Below are positions 9,329-17,174 of a stretch of DNA of 64,000 bases, in pieces (position 1 is the first letter of the stretch; each line of letters starts with the position of its first letter). A program made the position numbers and the translations under genes. The DNA comes from Robiginitalea sp. SC105 (GTDB taxonomy: Bacteria; Bacteroidota; Bacteroidia; Flavobacteriales; Flavobacteriaceae): NCBI RefSeq assembly GCF_014243345.1, contig NZ_JACLZF010000002.1, positions 558,001 through 622,000 on the forward strand, written 5' to 3'. The notes beneath the pieces were generated by a model. The model did no database searches. It was not told the DNA's origin and saw only the letters and a program-made list of their open reading frames with translations.

Positions 9329-9502
9329 TCAATCCGGGCGCTTTTTGTCACCGGAGTCGCGGTCTTTCCGCCGGTCCCGCAGGCGCTGTCCTTCCATAAA
9401 ACTACGTGATTTCCGCTGCCGGCCTTTTTTCTTGTTGAAGGTCGCAATCAGGAAATACACCACCAGCAGGCCGCCCAGTATATAGAAAATGCTGTTGTTC
9501 AT
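9329..9502 (-). CDS. Small single-pass membrane protein, 57 residues
   Basis: An ATG at 9502 opens a 57-codon frame ending in TGA at 9329. The product has a short polar start (MNNS), one hydrophobic segment at about residues 5-21 (FYILGGLLVVYFLIA) and a very basic, Arg/Lys-rich cytoplasmic tail (NKKKGRQRKSR, then LRDRRKDRDS) ending KKRPD. The positive-inside rule puts the tail in the cytoplasm. The gene starts 19 bases beyond the divergently facing end of nothing else on this strand and ends 10 bases before the adenosyltransferase start, consistent with a shared transcript. No function is recognised. Confidence 0.7.
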   Translation of the reverse strand: MNNSIFYILGGLLVVYFLIATFNKKKGRQRKSRSFMEGQRLRDRRKDRDSGDKKRPD

Positions 9503-9521
9503 GGCCCCTAAAATTAGTGGT

Positions 9522-10025
9522 TTAATTCCGGATTCTAAAATGCTCAGGCGTTTGTTCCCGGCGGAAAAAGAGCAGGCCAGCGTAATAGTTTTCCAGGCTT
9601 ACCCGGACTTCTGGCAGCTCCCTTGCCCGTTGCCATTCGGGTTGCCCCCCGGGGTTCCTGAGCCCCCCGACATACACCACCGTATCGTTGTGGTAATTGG
9701 ACGGTTCCTGCAGCCATTCGTTCAGGGCCTGGCCCGGGGAGCCGAAGATGTACAGGTCGTAGGGAGGGGCTGCCTGCCGCAGCAATCCCGGGGGCAACAG
9801 CCGGAGCAGGCTGTCTGTGCTTCGGGAAGCAGGTCCGGTGGTGGCTTCGGCGCCTGCACGGGAAGGCCTGAAGTGGAGGACGGCGGCCTGGAGTAACCAT
9901 TGGGCCGGGTCAAGGCCCTTGCGGTCGCCGGCGTAATAGGATTGGTCCAGGAAGGCATAGATAAAGGGTGAGTGCGTCCCGTGCCGGTTGTTGGCACGCC
10001 ACCAGTAAAGGAACCGGCCTATCAT
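9522..10025 (-). CDS. Shortened methyltransferase-like protein
   Basis: This 167-residue protein begins RANNRHGTHSPFIYAF, like the start of a flavobacterial family of class I SAM-dependent methyltransferases (HG-HSPF). It ends VRVSLENYYAGLLFFRREQ, like the C-terminal beta-strands of that family. Those proteins are usually about 240 residues. Here the middle, which should hold the glycine-rich SAM-binding loop, is short and rich in Pro, Ala and Arg with no GxGxG-like motif. YDLYIFGSP may correspond to the DxxFIDxxH strand with its acidic residues lost. It is probably a degenerate, non-SAM-binding relative. Its ATG overlaps the ABC-F stop by 4 bases, so translation is likely coupled. Confidence 0.6.
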   Translation of the reverse strand: MIGRFLYWWRANNRHGTHSPFIYAFLDQSYYAGDRKGLDPAQWLLQAAVLHFRPSRAGAEATTGPASRSTDSLLRLLPPGLLRQAAPPYDLYIFGSPGQALNEWLQEPSNYHNDTVVYVGGLRNPGGQPEWQRARELPEVRVSLENYYAGLLFFRREQTPEHFRIRN

Positions 10026-11902
10026 GGGGCCTGGTCTTCAATGGCTGCCAGCTCGAACCAGCGTTCCGTTTTGTTTTCCAGGGCAGCCAGCAGCCCGGAG
10101 AGTTCCCGGGACAGCTGGTCCATGGCTTCCCCGGGGAGGGAAGGATCCGCAAATCCTTTCTCGATTTCCTTTTTGCGGGCTTCCAGTTCCCCGATCTCCT
10201 TTTCGAGTTGCCGGAATTCCCGCTCCTCCCGGTAATTCCGCTTGCCTTTCCGGGCCCCCGAACCGTTTGGTTCGTCCCCGCTTTCCGCAGGATCCTGGGC
10301 ATTGGCTTTCCCATCGGCCGCAGGGACATCCGCCTGCAGGCGATAATCCGAGTAATTCCCCGGAAAATCCCGTATACCGCCCTGGCCGTCAAAAACAAAC
10401 AGGTGGTCCGTGATCTTGTCCATGAAATAGCGGTCGTGGGAGACGATCAGCAAAGTCCCGGGAAAATCCAGCAGGAAATCTTCCAGGACGTTCAGGGTAA
10501 CGATGTCCAGGTCGTTCGTGGGTTCGTCCAGTATCAGGAAATTCGGGTTTTGGATAAGGACCGTACAGAGGAAGAGCCGCTTGCGTTCTCCACCGCTCAG
10601 TTTCTCGATAAAGTCGTACTGGGCTTTCCGGTCAAAGAGGAAGCGTTCGAGGAGTTGCTGGGCACTGAGTTGCCGTCCTTTCTTTAAGGGGATGTAATCC
10701 CCGAACTCCCGCACCGCATCGATCACCTTCATGCCGGGATCCGCCTGCAAACCCTGCTGGGTATAATATCCGAATTGCAGGGTTTCCCCGTGGACCACCT
10801 TGCCGGTATCCGTGGGTTCATTCCCGGTGACCAGGTTCAGGAAGGTGGTCTTGCCGCTGCCGTTGGGGCCGATCAGCCCGATGCGTTCGCCCCTTTTGAA
10901 GTGGTAATCGAACCCACTGAAAAGGCAGCGACCCCCATAGGATTTCGAAACATTGTGAAGCTCCACCACTTTGGTGCCCAGGCGCTCCATGTTGATTTCC
11001 AGTTCCATCTCCCGGTCCCTGCGCTTTCCGAGTGCCTCTTTTTTCAGGGACTCAAAATCCTCTATGCGCGATTTGGATTTGGTGGTACGGGCTTTTGGCT
11101 GCCGCCGCATCCACTCCAGTTCCCGTTTGTAAAGGGAATGCGTTTTCCTGGCGGTGGTCTCGGAAACCTGCTCCCGCGTCTCTTTTTCGGCCAGGTAATC
11201 CTGGTAATTCCCGGGATAGTGATACAGGTTCCCCCCTTCCAGTTCCAGGATATCCGTACAGACCCGGTCCAGGAAGTAGCGGTCGTGGGTAACCATGAGC
11301 AGGCTTATGGGCCGGTTGCTGAAGTACATTTCCAGCCATTCGATCATGTCCAGGTCCAGGTGGTTGGTGGGCTCGTCGAGGATCAGCAGTTCGGGCTCCT
11401 CGATCAGCGCATGCGCGAGGGCCAGCCGCCTGCGCTGGCCCCCCGAGAGGTCCCCCACCCGTTTTTTCTGGTCGTGGAGCTGCAGGCGGGAGAGAATCTG
11501 GGAAAACCGGGTTTCCAGGTCCCAGGCGTTGGCGCGTTCCATGGCTTCGAAGGCCCGCTGGTAGCCCCTGGTGTCCTCCGGGGAGGCAAGGGCCTCCTCG
11601 TATTGCGCCACGATCCGTACAGTTTCGTTCCCGGAGGCATACAGCGTCTGGGCAACCGTCAGTTCCGGATTGAGCTTTGGATGCTGTTGCAGGTAGGCCC
11701 GCCTGAGGCCTTTCCGGTAGGTCACCTGCCCGGAATCGGCCGTATCCTCCCCTGCGAGGATATCCAGCAGGGTGGTCTTGCCGGTGCCGTTACGCGCAAT
11801 CAGCGCAACTTTCTGCCCCTGGTTGATCCCGAACGTAAGGCCGGAAAAAAGGGTACGCTCCCCATAGGATTTGGAGAGATTTTCGGCGCTGAGCAAATTC
11901 AT
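10022..11902 (-). CDS. ABC-F family ATP-binding protein, Uup-like
   Basis: This soluble 626-residue protein has two nucleotide-binding domains and no membrane domain. NBD1 has ARNGTGKTTLLDIL and signature DLSGGQRRRLALAHA; NBD2 has GPNGSGKTTFLNL and signature KLSGGERKRLFLC. Both have Walker B with a catalytic Glu (LILDEPTNHLD and LILDEPTNDLD). A linker of about 80 residues separates them, and a charged coiled-coil tail covers about residues 545-626, as in Uup. ABC-F proteins act on ribosomes. The start at 11902 (MNLLSAENLSKSYG) is chosen because it overlaps the preceding stop as ATGA and matches the family. An in-frame start at 12037 would intrude into the upstream gene. Confidence 0.93.
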   Translation of the reverse strand: MNLLSAENLSKSYGERTLFSGLTFGINQGQKVALIARNGTGKTTLLDILAGEDTADSGQVTYRKGLRRAYLQQHPKLNPELTVAQTLYASGNETVRIVAQYEEALASPEDTRGYQRAFEAMERANAWDLETRFSQILSRLQLHDQKKRVGDLSGGQRRRLALAHALIEEPELLILDEPTNHLDLDMIEWLEMYFSNRPISLLMVTHDRYFLDRVCTDILELEGGNLYHYPGNYQDYLAEKETREQVSETTARKTHSLYKRELEWMRRQPKARTTKSKSRIEDFESLKKEALGKRRDREMELEINMERLGTKVVELHNVSKSYGGRCLFSGFDYHFKRGERIGLIGPNGSGKTTFLNLVTGNEPTDTGKVVHGETLQFGYYTQQGLQADPGMKVIDAVREFGDYIPLKKGRQLSAQQLLERFLFDRKAQYDFIEKLSGGERKRLFLCTVLIQNPNFLILDEPTNDLDIVTLNVLEDFLLDFPGTLLIVSHDRYFMDKITDHLFVFDGQGGIRDFPGNYSDYRLQADVPAADGKANAQDPAESGDEPNGSGARKGKRNYREEREFRQLEKEIGELEARKKEIEKGFADPSLPGEAMDQLSRELSGLLAALENKTERWFELAAIEDQAP

Positions 11903-13095
11903 TGGGGGCGTTTTAGCGGTTTGGCCCTGCGCAACTGTTGGAGCAGCAACAGGTACCTCAGGGCCAGGGCGGCCCAGATGACGGACACTATAGGGTGGAA
12001 TTCCTGCAACCCCGTGGCCCACAGGAGCAGGCAACACCCGATAAGGGCCAGAAGGCCGATCAGGTACCCCTGGAGTCGGGGGTCCGGCCTCTGGTCTTTC
12101 AGCAGGACGAAAGCCAGGGCGATATTCACCGGGAAAGCCCAGAGAATGTTGAAGTTCCAGACGGTGGAGGTATGGTCCGTAAAGAACCAGAGAAAGCCGA
12201 TCAGGAGCCCGGCCAGGCCGGTGAGCAGGAAAAGCAGAAAATCCAGCAGGCGGCTGCGCGAACCGTTGCGGTAATCAATCCAGCTGATGGTGGCGGTAAA
12301 GACCAGCAAAAGGAGGCACCAGAACAGGGGGGTGGCCGTCAAATACAGTTCGTACTTCGGGTTGGGCAGGTCCAGGATGACCCGCTCCCGCGGACTCAGC
12401 GGTTGGCCATCCAGGGTCGTATTTTGGATCAGCAGGCGTACGTTTTCGGGCAGGAACCGGTATTCATAGGGTTCCGCAACCCGGTCCACCACTGCCCCGA
12501 GTGCCAGGTCAATACCCAGGCTCGACCAGGTATTGGACTGCAGGTTTTGCTGGATAAGGTCCCGGAAACTCTCACCGCCCGAGGCGAAACCCGGGTCCAG
12601 GACCAGGTTCGTTCCCAGGACATCCGTGAGTACTTCCGGGATTTTTGTAGCGCAGTTCTCGTAGAGGAAATCGTACTGGTAATACCGGTTTTCCGGCCGG
12701 TTGTTTTCTTCCAAAAACCGGAAAAGGGCCATCCGCTGTCCCGGGTCCAGGCCCAGAAGTTGCTCCCGTACCCATCGACTTTCCAACTGGTAGGTGTAAA
12801 GGAAGGCGGCAAAGGTGGACCGGCTAAGGGCGTATTGCAGTTTGCCCCGGGCAAACTTCATGTAAAAGTTGGGGGTGTCAAAATCAAAGGTGCCGTAGTT
12901 GTAAACCCAATCAATGCCACTGTCCGGGTCCCGAACCCTGAACGCGCTGTGCCCGAACTGGGCATACAGGTCTGTGCCGGGCCCGCAGGTAATCACGCTG
13001 ATCTGGGCGTTGGGGCCAAGTGGTTCCACCTGCGCCGGGGCCACAGTCAGGCCCAGCAGGCAAAGGGTGAGTATAAAGAGGCGGAGATGATTCAT
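11899..13095 (-). CDS. Lnb-like (DUF4105) membrane protein
   Basis: This 398-residue protein has a signal peptide (residues 1-21), then a DUF4105/Lnb N-terminal periplasmic domain with FGHSAFRVRD and NYGTFDF, and DFLYENCATKI, which carries the conserved Cys. Family knowledge: Lnb in Gram-positive bacteria moves an acyl chain within lipoproteins using a Cys-His pair, and both residues (GHS, NCA) are present here. The C-terminal third (about residues 260-390) adds four or five transmembrane helices. The role in a Gram-negative flavobacterium is inferred only; lipoprotein or peptidoglycan-related chemistry is plausible. The stop overlaps the ABC-F start by 4 bases. Confidence 0.8.
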   Translation of the reverse strand: MNHLRLFILTLCLLGLTVAPAQVEPLGPNAQISVITCGPGTDLYAQFGHSAFRVRDPDSGIDWVYNYGTFDFDTPNFYMKFARGKLQYALSRSTFAAFLYTYQLESRWVREQLLGLDPGQRMALFRFLEENNRPENRYYQYDFLYENCATKIPEVLTDVLGTNLVLDPGFASGGESFRDLIQQNLQSNTWSSLGIDLALGAVVDRVAEPYEYRFLPENVRLLIQNTTLDGQPLSPRERVILDLPNPKYELYLTATPLFWCLLLLVFTATISWIDYRNGSRSRLLDFLLFLLTGLAGLLIGFLWFFTDHTSTVWNFNILWAFPVNIALAFVLLKDQRPDPRLQGYLIGLLALIGCCLLLWATGLQEFHPIVSVIWAALALRYLLLLQQLRRAKPLKRPQ

Positions 13096-13260
13096 TTGCC
13101 GGGTGCCTGTGGTGTGTCAGGATCCGGACAAATATCCAATATATTTCCGCAACTTGCAATGCAGCCGCTGCATCGGAACCCATCGCAACCGTGATATTTT
13201 CGGGAATTGACTAATTTTACGGAACCGGTTGGTACGGATGCCGGGTAATGGACCACCACT

Positions 13261-13998
13261 ATGAGAAACCTTCCCAATATGATTACCCTACTGAACCTGC
13301 TATTCGGGTCGGTCGCTGTCGTTTTTGCGGTCCTGGACCGCCTGGAATGGGCAGCAGCCTTTTTTCTGATGGGGGTTATCTGTGATTTCCTGGACGGCCT
13401 GGTAGCCCGGAAACTCGGCGTTCAGTCCGACCTGGGGATACAGCTCGATTCCCTGGCCGACCTGGTGACCAGCGGCCTGGTACCCGGACTGGTTATGTGC
13501 CAGTTACTGGGCATGTCCCTGAGCGGGGGATGGAGCAGCAGCAGTTTTTTTGCAGAGGCCCTGTCGTTCGGCGACTGGCCCCATGCCTGGCTGCCGTTTG
13601 CAGGCCTGGCCATCACGCTCTCATCCGCATGGCGCCTGGCGCGGTTCAACATCGATGAAAACCAGGTGAGCAGCTTCAAGGGGCTGCCTACGCCCGCCAA
13701 TGCACTGCTCATCCTGTCCCTGCCGCTCATCCTGCTGTACAATGGGAGTGAAACGACCAATGCCATTATCCTCAACCCCTGGTTCCTCTCCGGGCTGACG
13801 CTTCTTTCCGTCTACCTGCTGAATGCCCCGATCCGCCTATTTGCGCTGAAATTCGACAACTGGAGCTTCCGGGAGAACGGGTACAAATATATCTTCCTGA
13901 TCCTGGCCGGGGTGGCCCTGCTGACCCTGCAGTTCCTCGCCGTGCCGCTGATTATCCTGATGTACGTGTTGTTTTCCCTGTTTGTCAGGCCGGAATAA
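13261..13998 (+). CDS. pssA: CDP-diacylglycerol--serine O-phosphatidyltransferase
   Basis: This 245-residue integral membrane enzyme makes phosphatidylserine, the precursor of phosphatidylethanolamine. The CDP-alcohol phosphotransferase motif DGx2ARx8Gx3Dx3D is complete at about residues 43-65 (DGLVARKLG ... GIQLDSLAD). Six or so hydrophobic segments follow, and the N-terminal LPNMITLLNLLFG is typical of bacterial PssA of the Bacillus type. It is transcribed away from the Lnb-like gene; 165 bases separate the two starts and must hold both promoters. The 3' end abuts the convergent lptB with a two-base gap. Confidence 0.93.
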   Translation: MRNLPNMITLLNLLFGSVAVVFAVLDRLEWAAAFFLMGVICDFLDGLVARKLGVQSDLGIQLDSLADLVTSGLVPGLVMCQLLGMSLSGGWSSSSFFAEALSFGDWPHAWLPFAGLAITLSSAWRLARFNIDENQVSSFKGLPTPANALLILSLPLILLYNGSETTNAIILNPWFLSGLTLLSVYLLNAPIRLFALKFDNWSFRENGYKYIFLILAGVALLTLQFLAVPLIILMYVLFSLFVRPE

Positions 13999-14000
13999 CC

Positions 14001-14741
14001 TCAGAATAGCAGTTTTTTCTTGCGAAGTTCGAAATTCTGCCCCAGGTAGACTTTGCGGACCATTTCATCGGCCGCCAGGTCTTCGGGGATGCCCGACTTG
14101 AGGATGCCCCCTTCGAACATGAGGTAGGACCGCTCTGTGATGGCCAGGGTCTCCTGCACATTGTGGTCGGTGATCAGGATGCCGATGTTCCGGTTTTTCA
14201 GTTGGGCGACGATCCGCTGGATATCCTCCACGGCCACGGGGTCCACCCCGGCAAAGGGTTCATCCAGCAGGATGAATTTGGGGTCGGTGGCCAGAGCCCG
14301 GGCGATTTCCGTCCGCCGGCGCTCCCCCCCGGAAAGCAGGTCGCCCCGGTTTTTCCGGATATGGCCGATGCCGAATTCCTCCAGCAGGCTTTCCATCCGC
14401 ATGTGCTGTTCCTTTTTGCTTAAGGAGGTGAGCTGCAGGACGCTGAGGATGTTCTTTTCCACGCTGAGTTTCCGGAATACCGAAGCCTCCTGGGCCAGGT
14501 AGCCGATGCCGTACTGCGCACGCTTGTACATCGGGAATTTCGTGATTTCGGTCTGGTCCAGGTAGATACGGCCCCCGTTGGGTTTGATCAGGCCGACAAT
14601 CATGTAGAAAGAAGTGGTTTTACCCGCGCCGTTCGGCCCGAGGAGCCCGACGATCTCCCCCTGGTTCACTTCCAGGGAAATCCCCTTGACCACCTTGCGG
14701 CCCCGGTAGGATTTCATGATGTCTTCGGCTCTTAGTTTCAT
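14001..14741 (-). CDS. lptB: LPS export ABC transporter ATP-binding protein
   Basis: LptB powers extraction of lipopolysaccharide from the inner membrane by LptFG. The 246-residue protein shows Walker [17 protein letters not shown], signature [16 protein letters not shown], Walker [16 protein letters not shown] and the switch His in LITDHNV, all very close to LptB. The start at [16 protein letters not shown] (14741) is preferred over an in-frame ATG at 14756 since homologues begin there. It is the last gene of kdsD-tatC-CMD-lptB, about 60 bases behind the decarboxylase gene, so KDO synthesis and LPS export share a transcription unit. Confidence 0.95.
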   Translation of the reverse strand: MKLRAEDIMKSYRGRKVVKGISLEVNQGEIVGLLGPNGAGKTTSFYMIVGLIKPNGGRIYLDQTEITKFPMYKRAQYGIGYLAQEASVFRKLSVEKNILSVLQLTSLSKKEQHMRMESLLEEFGIGHIRKNRGDLLSGGERRRTEIARALATDPKFILLDEPFAGVDPVAVEDIQRIVAQLKNRNIGILITDHNVQETLAITERSYLMFEGGILKSGIPEDLAADEMVRKVYLGQNFELRKKKLLF

Positions 14742-14800
14742 GGGCGGATGTGCCAAACTTACTGCTTTTAAGGTGCGGTCGGAACCATTTTCGGATTTTT

Positions 14801-15148
14801 TTAACCCTTGTTTTCCAGGGTTTCCCAGAATTCGACTGCCCGCCTCAGGTGGGGGATGGTAATGGTGCCGCCCACCAGGGTAGCAATCCCCAGGGTCTCC
14901 ATCACCTCCTGTTGGGTAGCCCCGTGTTTGTAAAGGGTTTGCAGGTGGTAGCGCACGCAGTCGTCACACCTCAGGACGGTGGATGCCACCAGACCAAGCA
15001 GCTCCTTGGTTTTCACGTCCAGGGCGCCGGGGGCATAGGCATTGGTATCCAGGTTGAACATCCGCTTGATCAGGCGGCTGTTGCTTTCGAGCAACTTCTC
15101 GTTCATCCGTTCGCGGTAGGCGTTGAATTCATCAACTTGATCTGGCAT
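14801..15148 (-). CDS. Carboxymuconolactone decarboxylase family protein (AhpD-like)
   Basis: This 115-residue protein contains [19 protein letters not shown], the CxxC-x3-H pattern of the carboxymuconolactone decarboxylase/AhpD family, followed by [21 protein letters not shown]. AhpD-like members are thiol-dependent peroxidases or disulfide relays; with both cysteines present a redox role is more likely than true decarboxylation. The start overlaps the tatC stop by 17 bases, so translation is probably coupled. The substrate is unknown. Confidence 0.88.
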   Translation of the reverse strand: MPDQVDEFNAYRERMNEKLLESNSRLIKRMFNLDTNAYAPGALDVKTKELLGLVASTVLRCDDCVRYHLQTLYKHGATQQEVMETLGIATLVGGTITIPHLRRAVEFWETLENKG

Positions 15149-15968
15149 CCTTTTCGGCTTTAGCCTGTCGTTTCAGCACGACAGAGGAGATGTAAATACT
15201 GATTTGGTAGAGCACCAGCACCGGTACAGCAACGATGATCTGGCTGGCCACGTCCGGGGGGGTAATCACCGCAGAGACGATCAGTACGATCACCAGGGCG
15301 ATTTTCCGGTATTTCCGGAGGACTTCCGGAGTCACCAGGCCCACACGGGTCAGGAAATAGATGATTATTGGCAACTCGAACATCAGGCCGCAGGCAATGA
15401 CGGCAGCCCGGACGGTGGAAATAAAGGAACTGATGTCGATTTCGTTCAGTACCTCCTTGCTCACCTGGTAGGTACCCAGAAAGTTGATGGACAGAGGGGC
15501 CACCACATAGTAACCGAACAGCACGCCCATAAAGAACAGGGCGGACGCCACCAGGATGAAGCCCCGGGAGTGCCTGCGTTCCTTTTCATAGAGCCCCGGG
15601 CTGATGAACCGCCACAATTCGTAGAGGACATACGGGAATCCTACGATAAACCCGGCCCAGATAGAAGTCCAGATATGGGCGGAAAACTGCCCGGCCATGG
15701 TCCGGTTCTGAATGGTGAACGGCAGGGAATCCGCGCAAAAAGCCGATTCCAGCCCCATCCGCGTGGCGATATTGCAGAACAGGCGGTAGGTGGGGAAGGT
15801 CATTTTCTTCGGGCCGAAGATGACGGTGTCGAAAATAAAGTCCTTCATCAGGAAGGCGACCACTCCCAGCACCACGATGGCCAGGGTAGATCGGATCAGG
15901 TGCCAGCGCAGCTCTTCCAGATGATCCAGGAAAGACATTTCATTCGGGTCCTTGCGAGTTTTTGCCAT
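15132..15968 (-). CDS. tatC: Twin-arginine translocase subunit TatC
   Basis: TatC is the receptor subunit for folded proteins with twin-arginine signals. The 278-residue protein starts MAKTRKDPNEMSFLDHLEELRWH, and FLDHLEELR is the conserved cytoplasmic N-terminal signature. Six hydrophobic segments follow; PYVLYELWRFISPGLYEKE is the conserved loop, and the last helices contain PPDVASQI. Its ATG overlaps the kdsD stop (TGATG). No tatA is visible in the window. Confidence 0.96.
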   Translation of the reverse strand: MAKTRKDPNEMSFLDHLEELRWHLIRSTLAIVVLGVVAFLMKDFIFDTVIFGPKKMTFPTYRLFCNIATRMGLESAFCADSLPFTIQNRTMAGQFSAHIWTSIWAGFIVGFPYVLYELWRFISPGLYEKERRHSRGFILVASALFFMGVLFGYYVVAPLSINFLGTYQVSKEVLNEIDISSFISTVRAAVIACGLMFELPIIIYFLTRVGLVTPEVLRKYRKIALVIVLIVSAVITPPDVASQIIVAVPVLVLYQISIYISSVVLKRQAKAEKDARSS

Positions 15969-16933
15969 CAGAGTATTCCCTCCTTGATTAAGTTGTGAAT
16001 ATGTACGACCCCGACATACCTGCCGTCCTGTGTGGCCAGTAACTGTGAAATGTCATTTTCTTCCATCATCCGGAGCGCCTTGACGGCCAGGACGTCCGAG
16101 TCGATCGTTTTGGGCCCCGTGCTCATGATATCCCGGGCCCTGAGTTCGCCGATATTATCGTATTTGTTCAGCATCCGGCGCAAATCCCCATCCGTGATGA
16201 TCCCTGCGATCCGTTCCCCGTCCATCACCGCGGTAACCCCGAGCATTTTTTCCGAGATCTCAACGATGGCATCCTTCAAAGGCGTCTCTTCCGAAACCCT
16301 CGGGACCTGGTTCTGGGCGACGATGTCACCTACGCGCAGGTAGAGTCTCTTGCCGAGGGTCCCCCCGGGATGGTACCGGGCAAAGTCCCGGCTGCTGAAG
16401 CCCCGGAGTTCGAGCAGGCAGATGGCCAGGGCATCGCCCATCACAAGCTGGGCAGTTGTGCTGGTGGTAGGGGCAAGGTTATTCGGGCAGGCCTCTTTTT
16501 CAACGAAGGTGTTCAGCAGGAAATCGGCACGGCGGCCCAGGAAGGAATCCGGGTTCCCGGTCATCCCGATCAACGGGTTCCCTCCCTGCTTGATCAGGGG
16601 GACCAGCAATTTGATCTCCGGCGTATTGCCGCTTTTTGAAATACAGATCACCACGTCGTTTTTCTGGATGGTCCCCAGGTCCCCGTGGATGGCGTCTGCA
16701 GCGTGCATATAAATGGCCGGGGTGCCCGTCGAATTTAGGGTGGCCACAATTTTGGAGGCGATGATGGCACTTTTGCCGATGCCGGTGATCACCACGCGAC
16801 CCTCGGCTTCCAGGATGCAGGAAACCGCCCGGGAGAAATCCTCCGTGAGCAGGCTGGCAAGGTGGTGGATGGCATCGCCTTCCATGGCGATTGTTTGGCG
16901 TGCTATTTCGAGTATAGCCTTACTGTCCTTCAA
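15968..16933 (-). CDS. kdsD: Arabinose-5-phosphate isomerase, SIS plus CBS domains
   Basis: KdsD converts ribulose-5-phosphate to arabinose-5-phosphate, the first step to KDO for lipid A-core. The 321-residue protein has a sugar isomerase domain (about residues 35-175) with VITGIGKSAIIASKI, STGTPA and ICISKSGNTPEI, then YHPGGTLGKRL, then two CBS modules (about 205-321) that may sense nucleotides. Domain order and length match the KpsF/GutQ/KdsD family. As first gene of kdsD-tatC-CMD-lptB it probably has the promoter, in the AT-rich stretch 16934-17174 shared with divergent recQ. The alternative GutQ function is less likely in a cluster with lptB. Confidence 0.93.
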   Translation of the reverse strand: MKDSKAILEIARQTIAMEGDAIHHLASLLTEDFSRAVSCILEAEGRVVITGIGKSAIIASKIVATLNSTGTPAIYMHAADAIHGDLGTIQKNDVVICISKSGNTPEIKLLVPLIKQGGNPLIGMTGNPDSFLGRRADFLLNTFVEKEACPNNLAPTTSTTAQLVMGDALAICLLELRGFSSRDFARYHPGGTLGKRLYLRVGDIVAQNQVPRVSEETPLKDAIVEISEKMLGVTAVMDGERIAGIITDGDLRRMLNKYDNIGELRARDIMSTGPKTIDSDVLAVKALRMMEENDISQLLATQDGRYVGVVHIHNLIKEGIL

Positions 16934-17174
16934 CGTTTTGCATAAATTAACAATAGCCTTTCACAATCCTTAAAATGTGCATAAAATTGGGATTGTTTCT
17001 AAAAGATTGTGCTATATTTAAGAAAACAAAATTACACAAACTTAGTCAGAAACATTTCTAATTCCCCCGCATTTCACATCCGGCACATGAATTGCTATTA
17101 CCAGCATGTTTTATTTGACGATTGAAGCGTACCCGGACACCGGGGCTATGATGTTTGCAGAAATACCATGAGGC

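Noticed and set aside
10775-12274. Open plus-strand frame of 499 codons
   Set aside because: Antisense to ABC-F and the Lnb-like gene, both well supported.
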